Shown piece after piece: positions 55,406 through 64,000 of a stretch of DNA of 64,000 bases (position 1 is its first letter; every line of letters begins with the position of its first letter). The position numbers and the translations under genes are program-made. The notes under the pieces were generated by a model that saw only the letters and a program-made list of their open reading frames with translations, was not told the origin of the DNA and did not search any database. The stretch covers positions 2,012,119 to 2,076,118 of the forward strand of contig NZ_SIHI01000001.1 of assembly GCF_007859735.1 (NCBI RefSeq), read 5' to 3'. Source of the stretch: Thalassoglobus neptunius (lineage in GTDB: Bacteria; Planctomycetota; Planctomycetia; Planctomycetales; Planctomycetaceae).

Positions 55406-58363
55406 ATGGCTCGAGCGATGTCCCACCTTTCGCATCGATGCGTCAGCAGTTTCAGCAAGACCTTGCTGCTTGTGTTCGGAGTTTGTCTGTCTGCCAATTT
55501 ACTGACAGCAAACGCGACCGAACCCGCTCCGGACCCGCTTCCTCTTCATGTGCTGATTGACTCATCCGTTGAATCTGTATCGGGAGCACAGGTCGCCCCT
55601 CCAGTTGATGATGCAACGTTTGTTCGACGCGTCCACCTCGACCTCATCGGGCGCATCCCCACAGTCGACGAAACTCGCGATTTTCTGGCCGATTCCAATC
55701 CAGACAAACGGGATCGGCTCGTCAACGATCTGGTCAACCGAACCGAATTCGTCAAGAACCTGGCTGCGCGACTCGACATCATGTTGATGGAACGACGCGG
55801 AGGGAAACACGTTTCGACTCTGGATTTTCGCGCTTACCTCGAGCAGTCGATCAGTGCTGGAAAGTCGTATCGCGAGATCGTTTCCGAAGTTCTCGGTGCT
55901 GATGGAACGGATGAAAAAGTCCGTCCCGCGTCAGCGTTCTTTCTGGAACGAGATGTCGATCCGACACTCCTCACCCGTGAAATCGGGAGAGTCTTCTTCG
56001 GCGTTGATTTGCAATGCGCGCAATGCCACGACCATCCGAACATTGATGACTACTATCAGGAGGACTATTACGGTCTTCAGGCATTTGTGATCAGGGCGAA
56101 ACTGTTTCAGCCCGACAAGAAGAAACCGGCGTTGATCGCGGAAAGTGCTGAGGGCGAAGCGTCATTCCGCTCGGTGTTTACGGATCGGCAAGGCAACAGC
56201 GGACCGCGACTTCTCAACTCCGAAGAACTCGGAGAAGTCATTTTAAAACCGGGTGAAAACTATCAAATTGAACCAGCGAAGAATGTTCGTCCAGTTCCGG
56301 TCCAAAGTCGTATCGAGCTTCTTTCCGAACTCGTTTCGACACGCTCAATGCCAATGTTTGATCGCAACATTGCGAACCGACTTTGGAAGGAAATGTTCGG
56401 CATCGGACTCGTCGAGCCGGTGGACTTGCACCATTCTGGAAATCCTCCTACCAACCCGGAACTTCTCGAACTGCTGGCTGAACAATTTGCCGCAATGGAC
56501 CATGATATTGGTTCGTTCATTCGAGAAATTGCGCTCAGTCAGACCTATCAGCGATCGCATTCTGTCGGCCTTCCGGGGGAGTCCGTCGATACGCTCAAGG
56601 ATCAGATCTCTGAATTGGAATCAACAGCCAAACAAGAGAAGAAACGCTCCTACGAGGTCGATAAGGAAGTCGATCAGAAGTTGGAAGACGTCGACGTTGC
56701 AGATGAAGCTGCACGACCTCTTCGCAAGAACGTCGCAGATGCCAAGTCCGCGGTGGCCACTGCGAGATCAAAGTTTCTGGAAGCCGAAACCAAGCTAAAA
56801 CAGCAGCAGGTCCTTTTTGAGAAGACGACAGCCGAGGTCAAAGCACTTCGCGAAGCATTGGAAAAGGCCCAGCAAGCGAGTGAACTTCTCAAAGAAAACT
56901 CCGCGATCACTGATGCGACAGCAACATTCGCAACAACACTGACTCAGACCGAAGAAAAAATTCCCGCTATTGAAGGTGCCGTGCAGACAGCGCAGTCGGA
57001 ACTAACACAGACGAAAGAGAATCTCGAAACCGCCCGTTCCAAAGCTGATGAGGCCATCGCCGCACTCACTCCTGCAGAGGAAAAAATACGAACGCATCGG
57101 GCTGAGGCAGTCCGCTTAAGGCAACTCGCGTCCGATCATCGCCAACGTTCGGAACTTGCCCGTCAGCAAATTGATTGGCTCGAACAGGCCATTCAAGTTC
57201 GTTCGGCATACGAAAGTCTCGCTTCGACTAACAGTCGCATCAAGGAAATTGAAGCACAGCTTGCGCAAACGCAAAGCGAACTCGACGCGAAGTCGAAAGA
57301 ATCCGAGTCAACGCAGAAGCAACTCATTGCACTCGCCAGTCGCAAGGAACAACTCAACGAAGAATGCGTATTGCTGCGGGAGAAACTCGTTGAGGCTCAA
57401 AGAGTCGAGCAACAAGTGAGTGAATCACTGGCTCAAGTCGGACTGGCGGCGCAGTTCGACAGTCTGTCTTCCGATCTTGATTCTGCACGATTGACGCTCA
57501 ACGAATCTCAATCGTTGCTTCAGCGATCTAACGAAAGTCTTGCTAAGAAACTTAAGATTCTGGAGCAGGCGGAACGACAGGCGGTGCACAGCGAGGAAGA
57601 CTGCAGGAAAACACTCAACAGTTTAGATTCTCAAATCGACGAGATGAAGAACTCGATCACAAGCCTTCAGGCGGACCTTGAGTTGCAACGTCAAAAAGTG
57701 AGTGAGCAAACTGAAGAGCTTGCCCGTTCCAAACAGACATGGAGTGCCGTTGCGGGAAAACAACTTCTCGCTGTGCGGACCACTCCCCTGTCTGCCGAAC
57801 AACTCGCCTGGAGCTTCTTGACTGCGACAGGCCATCGATTTCGGCAATCGGCCATTGAAGCCGCTCGCATCGATGAAGAACTTCGTAAAGCGAAGGAAGC
57901 AAAGTCGAAAGCCGGTGACGAAAAATCTGGAGACTCAGAAGAAGGAATGAAAGAAGTCCAGATCGATCCTCAGGTACGTCAAAAGAAAATCGAACAGGCG
58001 ACTCAAGCGGCACTCACGAAAGATGTTGCCACAATCGCAAAATTCTTTGCCTCTGAGGCGGGCCAGTCTCAATACGATTTCTTCGCAACTCCCGATCAAG
58101 CTCTGTTCTTGTCGAACGGGAACGAATTGCGGCACTGGTTGACTCCCGGAAATGGAAACCTCACCGATCGGTTGAACCGTTCGAAGACTTCAGAGGAAAT
58201 CGCGACCGAGCTTTATCTTTCCGTCTTCTGTCGTCCTCCGACCTCAGAGGAACAGCAAGCGGTGGTGGAATACATTCAAGACCGTGCTGAAGATCGTCCG
58301 TCTGCGGTTCAGGAACTTGCCTGGGCGTTTTTGACATCAGCCGAGTTCCGTTTTCGTTATTAG
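55406..58363 (+). CDS. DUF1549-coiled coil-DUF1553 secreted protein
   Basis: 985 residues from ATG (MARAMSHLSH); a second ATG lies four codons later, and the site before both is weak. Signal peptide ends near ANA. DUF1549 spans residues ~45-390 (FVRRVHLDLIGRIPTVDE and the haem-like CAQCHDHPN). Residues ~400-790 are an uninterrupted Glu/Lys/Gln/Ala-rich coiled coil. DUF1553 follows from ~800 (QLAWSFLTATGHRFRQS, and near the end LYLSVFCRPPTSEEQQAVVE). The usual DUF1549/1553 linker is far shorter, so the coil is a large insertion, probably for oligomerisation or spanning. It lies upstream of a DUF1501 gene, the usual partner. Confidence 0.9.
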   Translation: MARAMSHLSHRCVSSFSKTLLLVFGVCLSANLLTANATEPAPDPLPLHVLIDSSVESVSGAQVAPPVDDATFVRRVHLDLIGRIPTVDETRDFLADSNPDKRDRLVNDLVNRTEFVKNLAARLDIMLMERRGGKHVSTLDFRAYLEQSISAGKSYREIVSEVLGADGTDEKVRPASAFFLERDVDPTLLTREIGRVFFGVDLQCAQCHDHPNIDDYYQEDYYGLQAFVIRAKLFQPDKKKPALIAESAEGEASFRSVFTDRQGNSGPRLLNSEELGEVILKPGENYQIEPAKNVRPVPVQSRIELLSELVSTRSMPMFDRNIANRLWKEMFGIGLVEPVDLHHSGNPPTNPELLELLAEQFAAMDHDIGSFIREIALSQTYQRSHSVGLPGESVDTLKDQISELESTAKQEKKRSYEVDKEVDQKLEDVDVADEAARPLRKNVADAKSAVATARSKFLEAETKLKQQQVLFEKTTAEVKALREALEKAQQASELLKENSAITDATATFATTLTQTEEKIPAIEGAVQTAQSELTQTKENLETARSKADEAIAALTPAEEKIRTHRAEAVRLRQLASDHRQRSELARQQIDWLEQAIQVRSAYESLASTNSRIKEIEAQLAQTQSELDAKSKESESTQKQLIALASRKEQLNEECVLLREKLVEAQRVEQQVSESLAQVGLAAQFDSLSSDLDSARLTLNESQSLLQRSNESLAKKLKILEQAERQAVHSEEDCRKTLNSLDSQIDEMKNSITSLQADLELQRQKVSEQTEELARSKQTWSAVAGKQLLAVRTTPLSAEQLAWSFLTATGHRFRQSAIEAARIDEELRKAKEAKSKAGDEKSGDSEEGMKEVQIDPQVRQKKIEQATQAALTKDVATIAKFFASEAGQSQYDFFATPDQALFLSNGNELRHWLTPGNGNLTDRLNRSKTSEEIATELYLSVFCRPPTSEEQQAVVEYIQDRAEDRPSAVQELAWAFLTSAEFRFRY

Positions 58364-58379
58364 GTACCAGGTGGGAGGT

Positions 58380-58403
58380 CGTTCGCGATGGCGCCAGCGA
58401 ACG
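58380..58403 (+). terminator. Weak hairpin after the DUF1549/DUF1553 gene
   Basis: cgttcgc (58380-58386) and gcgaacg (58397-58403) with a 10-nt loop, 17 bases after the stop. There is no U-run, so termination is doubtful; it might only attenuate or stabilise the transcript. Confidence 0.3.
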
Positions 58404-58525
58404 AAGCCAAATCCTGAAAGTGAACCAGTCGATGCAGATCGACGTTGAACTTGCCGTGATGGTCACAACTTGATTGATCGTAATGACGTGGTTCGGCCAA
58501 GAGTGAGAGAGAAGGAAACGTTCTA

Positions 58526-59797
58526 ATGAAGTGTCGATACTTCTGTGACAGCGAAGCACATTCACTTGGTCGCCGCAGTTTCATGCAGGCTTTTGGGGCA
58601 GGACTGGCAGTCGGCGGATGGGGACTTGCGTCTCAGGCACAAGCTCTGGCTCAGCTCAAGAGTGACCAGAAGCGAATGCTCGTTGTGTTTCTTGCCGGGG
58701 GCGTGAGCCAGCTGGAAACCTGGGATCCCAAACCGAAGACAGATACCGGGGGCCCCTTTCGAGCGATTCCGACATCCGTTCCCGGAATTCACATCTCTGA
58801 GCTTCTTCCTGAGACGGCGAAAGTTTTCAACAGGTTGTCACTGATCCGAAGCATCAACTCACACAATGACGATCATGGAAAGGGAAGCTATCAAATGGGC
58901 TACGGTCGGAACCGGATGCCCGGAGTCGCATATCCTCATCTCGGATCGGTCTGTGCCAAAGCATTGGAGCGTCCCAATTCACCGCTGCCGGGATTTCTGA
59001 AGATCCCTGGCGGGGGACGCGGTCGCGATGCTGCGTATCTTGGCCCTGCGTATAACAGCGTGGGAGTGAACGGCAATCCACTGGCGAATTCGGCCCGGCA
59101 TGGTTCTCTTTCCGATGAGATCGATCAGAAGCGTCACGACTTTCGGCGCCAGTTAAACGATCGCTTTCTTCTCTCGCGTCGGTCGGCAGAGACTGAAGTC
59201 TATACGGAAAGTTTCGAACAGGCACTCGGACTGATGGAGAGGCGGGACGTCTTTGATGTCTCGAAAGAATCGGACGTCGATCAGGAACGTTATGGCAAAC
59301 ACGACTTCGGAAGACATTGTCTCATGGCTCGTCGTCTTCTGGAGCAGGATGTTTCGTTCGTTCAGGTTTCCCATTCCAATTACGATACTCACAACGAAAA
59401 CTTCAATTTTCATCTCGAGCAAATGGCCGAGTTTGACACTCCGTTTTCGAACCTCATTCGTGACCTGGAAGATCGCGGGATGATGGAGTCCACACTCGTT
59501 GTCGTGATGTCAGAGTTCGGACGAACGCCACGAATTAACGCCCGCTATGGACGAGACCACTGGGGGAAAGCGTGGTCGATCTGTCTCGGTGGAGCAGACA
59601 TTCAACCGGGAGCAGTCATCGGCAAGACGAACGACAACGGGACAGAAGTCATCGACAGAGAAGTCGCTCCGGGAGATCTTTTCCACACGTATCTCTCCGC
59701 TGTTGGAATCGATTCCTCAGGGACATTCGACATTGATGGCCGCGAACTTCCCGTGGCAGATCCCGCTCATGGCCCGATTAGCGAATTGATTTCTTAA
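58526..59797 (+). CDS. DUF1501 family secreted protein
   Basis: 423 residues with a Tat signal (SLGRRSFMQAFGAGLAVGG) ending near AQA. DUF1501 blocks: VVFLAGGVSQLETWDPK, HCLMARRLLEQDVSFVQV, and VVMSEFGRTPRINARYGRDH. Partner of the upstream DUF1549/DUF1553 protein, in the same orientation. Compared with the DUF1501 protein at 470 it is a bit shorter, and its first hydrophobic part is longer. Confidence 0.92.
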   Translation: MKCRYFCDSEAHSLGRRSFMQAFGAGLAVGGWGLASQAQALAQLKSDQKRMLVVFLAGGVSQLETWDPKPKTDTGGPFRAIPTSVPGIHISELLPETAKVFNRLSLIRSINSHNDDHGKGSYQMGYGRNRMPGVAYPHLGSVCAKALERPNSPLPGFLKIPGGGRGRDAAYLGPAYNSVGVNGNPLANSARHGSLSDEIDQKRHDFRRQLNDRFLLSRRSAETEVYTESFEQALGLMERRDVFDVSKESDVDQERYGKHDFGRHCLMARRLLEQDVSFVQVSHSNYDTHNENFNFHLEQMAEFDTPFSNLIRDLEDRGMMESTLVVVMSEFGRTPRINARYGRDHWGKAWSICLGGADIQPGAVIGKTNDNGTEVIDREVAPGDLFHTYLSAVGIDSSGTFDIDGRELPVADPAHGPISELIS

Positions 59798-59872
59798 GGG
59801 TTAATTCGAAGCTTTTAAGAAACCTGCCTCGGTAAATCGCTGACTACATCGCAGATGGAAACCAACTTCACC

Positions 59873-62068
59873 ATGCTCCGAATTTCAAAATGCTTCTTAT
59901 CGTTGTCGCCAACGATGCTGTGCGGTTTGCTCACGATGTTGACCTTGAGTCTATTCGCACAGGCGGCGAATGCAGCATTAAGAGTCGGCGCCGTTGCGAC
60001 GGAGATCACGCCTGTTGAGCTTCCTGTTCTCGTCAATGGAAGCATGGTGTCACGAACCGTTAGCGAGGTCACTTCGAAACTTCATGCACGGACAGTCGTA
60101 GTTGATGACGGAGAAGAACGTCTGGCCATTTGCGTGGTCGATAGTTGTATGCTTCCGAAATCACTCATCGATGATGTCAAAGCACTCGCTGCGACGAAAA
60201 CGAAATTGAAGCCGGATCATATTCTCATTTCGGCGACTCACACACACTCAGCTCCATCGTCAATGGGAGCTCTCGGGACGAGCCCGGATGAACAGTATGT
60301 CGCTTACCTTCGCGACCGGCTGGTGAATAGTCTGGTGAATGCCGAGAAGCAACTCGAACCTGCCGTGGTCGGCTGGGGGCAGGAATACGCAGAAGAATAC
60401 ACCGCACTGCGACGCTGGATTTATCGAACGGACAAGCCTCAACTCGATCCTTTCGGAAATCCGACCGTCAAAGCCAACATGCACGCTGCTCGTAGTCCCG
60501 ACGATGTCACCGGAGAATCCGGCCCGGAAGATCCGGTGCTTTCACTGTTGTCGTTTCAATCTCCTGACGGACGTCCGATTGCGTTGATTGCCAACTTTTC
60601 CATGCACTACTTCGGAGACAAAGGGCTCAGCTCCGATTACTTCGGATTGTTTTCGAATGGCCTTCAGGAACAACTCTCTCAACAGGGAGAGGACTCGCCA
60701 CCGTTCGTCGCGATGATGTCTCACGGTTGCAGTGGAGATATCTGGAGACGCGACTATCGACAAATCATCGAAACCGGCGAATCGTCTGAGCATCAGTCGA
60801 TTTCGGAATTCGCCGATGGCCTCATCGCTGTGGCAAAGACTGCGTACGATGAAATCGAGTATCAGCCTGCAGCGACGATTGATATGGCGGAGGCTCGGTT
60901 TACTCTCGACTATCGAACTCCCGATCAGCAGAGGCTGAAATGGGCGGAAAAGATTGTTCAGGAAATGGATGGTCGATTGCCTAAAACGAGACCGGAAATC
61001 TATGCGAGAGAACAGGTCCTTCTCGACGAAATGCAATCGACTGAGGTGGTCGTTCAAGCTCTTCGAATCGGTGACTTCGCAATCGCCACGACACCGAATG
61101 AAACGTATGCGTTGTCCGGGCTTAAAATTAAGCGAAGCAGCCCTTTCGAGAAGACGATGGTCATTGAACTGGCCAATGGAGGAGACGGTTATATTCCTCC
61201 CCCGGAACAACATTACTTAGGGGGATATAACACGTGGGCTGCCCGATCTGCCGGATTGGAAGTTCAGGCAGAACCGAAGATCGTTGCCGCTGCGAAGTCA
61301 TTATTAGAAACAGTGGCTGGCCGCCCGGGAAGAAGTCCCGAGTTGGCGGTGACGGATTCAGCGCAAAGCATGCTTGAGCGACAACCTGCCGCCTATTATC
61401 GATTGAGTGAGATGAGCGGGCCAATTGCGATGGATGCGACAAGCCACGGGCACCACGGTTTCTATGAACCGGGGATTGCTTACTTTCTTGAAGGTCCGAC
61501 GATCGACGAAACGACCTGGGAAGAAACCAACCGCTGTTCACACTTCGCCGGAGGCAGACTCGCCACCGTCTTGAAAGATATCGGCGATGAATACACGATT
61601 TCGCTTTGGGTTTGGAATGGGCTTCCGGATCAAGCTCGCGATCCAGCTCCCTGTTTTTTCTCACGAGCAGAGAACGATACGCCACCGGATCGTGGAACGC
61701 ATCTCGGATTGAAAGGCAATGGGGTTCTGTGTGTCAGTGCCGAAGGGAACACAGCCGAAGGCGTCAACGCTGTTTCGCGTTGGAAATGGGCACACGTCGT
61801 ATTCGTCGTGAAAGACAAGACGCTGACAGCGTATCTCGATCAGAAGACAGAGCCGGAGTTTCAGCTCAAACTCGAAAGTGCCCCGCGGGCGAGTGCGAGC
61901 TTGTTTTTCGGAGGGAGAGCGGACGGAGAGTTTCCGTGGCAAGGGCGACTCGACGAAATTGTCGTCTTTGATCGCGCGCTTTCACGTCAGGAAATTCGAT
62001 CCATTCAGGAAGAGAACTCCTTTTTCGATTCCAGTCGATCGGTCAGTCTTCGGAAGGAAGCAGACTGA
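59873..62068 (+). CDS. Neutral-ceramidase-like hydrolase fused to LamG
   Basis: 731 residues from ATG (MLRISKCFLS), the beginning of a signal peptide that ends near ANA. Residues ~35-460 resemble the neutral/alkaline ceramidase family used as a generic secreted hydrolase in planctomycetes: VGAVATEITPVELPVLVNG, ISATHTHSAPSSMG (zinc His pair) and MMSHGCSGDIWRRD. Residues ~500-720 are a LamG/concanavalin-like domain (YYRLSEMSGPIAMDATSHGH; YTISLWVWNGL). True ceramidase action is doubtful; lipid or sugar amide cleavage is possible. Downstream of the DUF1501 gene, likely co-transcribed. Confidence 0.88.
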   Translation: MLRISKCFLSLSPTMLCGLLTMLTLSLFAQAANAALRVGAVATEITPVELPVLVNGSMVSRTVSEVTSKLHARTVVVDDGEERLAICVVDSCMLPKSLIDDVKALAATKTKLKPDHILISATHTHSAPSSMGALGTSPDEQYVAYLRDRLVNSLVNAEKQLEPAVVGWGQEYAEEYTALRRWIYRTDKPQLDPFGNPTVKANMHAARSPDDVTGESGPEDPVLSLLSFQSPDGRPIALIANFSMHYFGDKGLSSDYFGLFSNGLQEQLSQQGEDSPPFVAMMSHGCSGDIWRRDYRQIIETGESSEHQSISEFADGLIAVAKTAYDEIEYQPAATIDMAEARFTLDYRTPDQQRLKWAEKIVQEMDGRLPKTRPEIYAREQVLLDEMQSTEVVVQALRIGDFAIATTPNETYALSGLKIKRSSPFEKTMVIELANGGDGYIPPPEQHYLGGYNTWAARSAGLEVQAEPKIVAAAKSLLETVAGRPGRSPELAVTDSAQSMLERQPAAYYRLSEMSGPIAMDATSHGHHGFYEPGIAYFLEGPTIDETTWEETNRCSHFAGGRLATVLKDIGDEYTISLWVWNGLPDQARDPAPCFFSRAENDTPPDRGTHLGLKGNGVLCVSAEGNTAEGVNAVSRWKWAHVVFVVKDKTLTAYLDQKTEPEFQLKLESAPRASASLFFGGRADGEFPWQGRLDEIVVFDRALSRQEIRSIQEENSFFDSSRSVSLRKEAD

Positions 62069-62183
62069 TGACGAAATCGCTGCTCGTCCGCTTTGTATTG
62101 TCGGATGATTGTTGTCGTGCACTGTCGGTTGTCACTGAAAGCTTCCCGTCCGAAGCAAGCGATTTGTGAATAAGGATTTCATC

Positions 62184-63170
62184 GTGGACATCACCAAGAC
62201 TCACATTCAGTCAGACTGGGAAGTCAGTAAGCCACTTCTTTCCTGTGTCTATCATCCAGAAGGCGAGTTCGTTTTCACCGGTTGTGAAGACTATTGCGTC
62301 TGGCGAGTCAAGGTGTCCGACGGGACTAAAGAGCAACTCGATTGTGATGCCTGGGTCAGAGCGATCGGGATCGCAGACTCCGGAAACATGTTGATCACAG
62401 GGGGCTACGACGGCCGGCTTATCTTCTGGGAAGGAATTCTTTCGACTCCCAAAATTCGCAAGTCAATCGAGGCACACGATGGCTGGATTCGAGCCATCGC
62501 AGTCAGTCCGGATCAGTCGTTGGTGGCGAGCGTGGGAAACGATCTCGTCGTGCGAGTCTGGAACACTTCAGACGGAGCCTTGCAGCACGAATTTCGGGGC
62601 CATGAGTCGCATATCTACAACGTCTGTTTTCATCCAATTGAGCCGCATCTGGTGTCGGGTGATTTGATGGGGCAACTCATTGCGTGGAACATTGAGAAGG
62701 GAGCACAGGAGAGGTCCTGGAAGGCAGAGTCGCTGTCAAAATATGACAATGGGTTCAGAGCGCAAATCGGCGGGTTCCGAGGTTTGACGTTTCGTTCCGA
62801 TGGGCAATCTCTCGCCGGTTCCGGGATTACAAAAGTCTCCAATGCTTTCGCCGGGATCGGAAATCCCTCCGTCGTAGTCTTCGACTATCCCGACGTAGAA
62901 AAGGTGGCGGAATACCTGACGAAAGAACCGCTGCGGGGAGTCGCCTGGAATGTGCGTCTTCACCCTGAGGGAACAATTATCAGCGGATGCGGTGGAAGCG
63001 GGGGACGCTTGCTGTTTTGGAAACCGGGGCAAACTGAACAGGTCCACCAGCTGAAGCTTCCTTCCGATATGCGGGACCTGGATCTCTCTGCAGACGGGAA
63101 GCGTGTCGCTGTTGCGCTGGCAAATGGTCATCTTGCGATTTGCCTGATGGATGAAAAATCGCCATCATAA
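62184..63170 (+). CDS. WD40-repeat protein
   Basis: 328 residues from a GTG preceded by AAGGA seven bases upstream; a GTG six codons earlier is also open. Repeats of about 40 residues end in blade patterns such as GNMLITGGYDGRLIFWEG, VASVGNDLVVRVWN and GDLMGQLIAWN, enough for a seven-bladed propeller. No signal peptide, so it is a cytoplasmic scaffold. It lies between the ceramidase-like and the last sulfatase gene on the same strand. Confidence 0.9.
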   Translation: MDITKTHIQSDWEVSKPLLSCVYHPEGEFVFTGCEDYCVWRVKVSDGTKEQLDCDAWVRAIGIADSGNMLITGGYDGRLIFWEGILSTPKIRKSIEAHDGWIRAIAVSPDQSLVASVGNDLVVRVWNTSDGALQHEFRGHESHIYNVCFHPIEPHLVSGDLMGQLIAWNIEKGAQERSWKAESLSKYDNGFRAQIGGFRGLTFRSDGQSLAGSGITKVSNAFAGIGNPSVVVFDYPDVEKVAEYLTKEPLRGVAWNVRLHPEGTIISGCGGSGGRLLFWKPGQTEQVHQLKLPSDMRDLDLSADGKRVAVALANGHLAICLMDEKSPS

Positions 63171-63496
63171 GCTTGAACTCGTCCCGAATCTGTGTGTGCT
63201 CAACGGACGCCTTGAAGTCTCGGTTGAGTCACACAGTTTCGTCGCACTTACGAGATGATTCGAACTTCGTGCGACCGAGTCACTGAACGGTTGAGTCCTG
63301 TTCCTCGCCGTCGATAATTCCAAGCATCACCAACCAGTCAGATTCAATTGCGCACTCTTGAATTGGTCTTCGCGAATTCGTCAGAGCAGGCGGGGCGAAA
63401 ACCATCTCAAGCAATCCAGGCGAAGGCACAGGCACGAGCAACTTGCTTTGGTTTGTCTTCGCTTTTACGAAATTGATCGAGAAGAAAGTTCCCTCC
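63171..63496. other. Intergenic region, no gene seen
   Basis: About 325 bp before the last sulfatase. Short open frames on both strands lack start sites or motifs. Presumably it holds the sulfatase promoter; I cannot point to it. Confidence 0.4.
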
Positions 63497-64000
63497 ATGT
63501 TGCGTGGTTATGGCTTCGTCGTTGTGTCTTCATTGGCGTTCATGTTTGCTTGGTCCGGTGAGCAAGCTTCATTTGCCGACGAGAGCAAACGTCCGAATAT
63601 CGTGTTCATTCTGGCGGATGATCTGGGAATCGGAGACTTAGGATTCTATGGACAAGAGCGAATTCAAACTCCGCATATCGATCAGATGTTTTCTGAGGGG
63701 ATGGAGTTTACACAGCATTACTCCGGGTCGACGGTGTGTGCTCCTTCCAGAAGTTGTCTGATGACAGGTCTTCACACCGGTCATACTTACATGAGAGGAA
63801 ACGGTGCCGAAGTTGTTCTGAGAGACGATCCAGAAGATCGGACAGTCGCTTCGGCGCTTCAGGAAGCTGGCTATGCGACCGCGATGATCGGTAAGTCCTG
63901 TGTGTCGGGAGGAATGTCGGAACTCGACTTGCCGAACCGAAAAGGATTTGATCACTTCTTTGGAGTGTTGAGTCACACCGAAGCTCATCATTACTTCCCG
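63497..64000 (+). CDS. Sulfatase, 5' part only (runs off the window)
   Basis: 168 codons are visible from ATG (MLRGYGFVVVSS). A signal peptide ends near FADE. The metal site NIVFILADDLGIGDLGFYG and the formylglycine site CAPSRSCLMTGLHTGHTYMR identify an arylsulfatase-like S1 sulfatase. The protein continues to GFDHFFGVLSHTEAHHYFP at the edge, so the C-terminal two-thirds is unseen. Upstream spacing suggests its own promoter. Confidence 0.93.
   Translation, partial: MLRGYGFVVVSSLAFMFAWSGEQASFADESKRPNIVFILADDLGIGDLGFYGQERIQTPHIDQMFSEGMEFTQHYSGSTVCAPSRSCLMTGLHTGHTYMRGNGAEVVLRDDPEDRTVASALQEAGYATAMIGKSCVSGGMSELDLPNRKGFDHFFGVLSHTEAHHYFP

Overview
The window looks like a chromosomal segment of a planctomycete (Planctomycetota, probably Planctomycetales). 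It has several DUF1501/DUF1552/DUF1549-DUF1553/DUF1592 proteins with c-type haem motifs, four formylglycine-type sulfatases, agarase-like hydrolases, an ECF sigma factor paired with a FecR-type anti-sigma factor, and PVC-type fused cytochrome proteins. Ribosome-binding sites are often weak, and neighbouring genes are frequently coupled through ATGA stop/start overlaps. I see no rRNA, tRNA or CRISPR array. All family assignments come from reading motifs; no search was run.

Region 1 (about 0.1-24.2 kb, all catabolic genes on the minus strand). An ECF sigma factor and a FecR-like membrane regulator head a polysaccharide-degradation locus. It continues with three agarase-like TIM-barrel hydrolases, two sulfatases, DUF1592, DUF1552, DUF1553 and DUF1501 proteins, a small secreted lectin-like protein, and a 1,698-residue protein. 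That protein fuses a beta-propeller dehydrogenase-like domain, HEAT repeats, cytochrome c, a carbohydrate-binding-like module, a DUF1080 domain and a fourth agarase-like domain. The logical substrate is a sulfated algal-type galactan, but the sequence does not identify it. The locus is bracketed by two direct copies of a ~120-bp sequence that runs into the start of a small helix-turn-helix gene (107-227 and 24727-24847).

Region 2 (about 24.2-41.6 kb, mosaic/accessory). This part contains a truncated HTH gene, a histidine-kinase ATPase fragment, a ParB/KorB-type HTH protein, a frameshifted rve-type transposase, and a three-gene cargo (beta-helix protein, CIA30-propeller protein, metallophosphoesterase) followed by a second transposase tail. 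Then come a sialate O-acetylesterase and an uncharacterised 435-residue protein. A 5.5-kb segment bounded by a perfect 128-bp inverted repeat (34047-34174 / 39548-39675) follows. Inside it are an HTH protein, the C-terminal part of a DUF499-type protein, a truncated SprT-like protein and an intact Pnkp RNA-repair enzyme without its usual Hen1 partner. Transposase remnants lie at both edges. Two orphan genes (an AT-richer unknown and a HEAT-repeat protein) close the region.

Region 3 (about 41.7-53.4 kb, housekeeping). Here are a GT2 glycosyltransferase, a secreted alpha/beta hydrolase, dnaX-ybaB-recR, rpoN, then on the minus strand a 51276-51722 metalloprotease-like gene, a sirtuin, a type III pantothenate kinase and an MnmE-like GTPase in one overlapping run, and a plus-strand M32 carboxypeptidase.

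Region 4 (about 53.5-64 kb). A minus-strand sulfatase is followed by plus-strand genes for a DUF1549/DUF1553 protein with a very long central coiled coil, a DUF1501 protein, a neutral-ceramidase-like/LamG fusion, a WD40 protein and the start of a fourth sulfatase that runs off the window.
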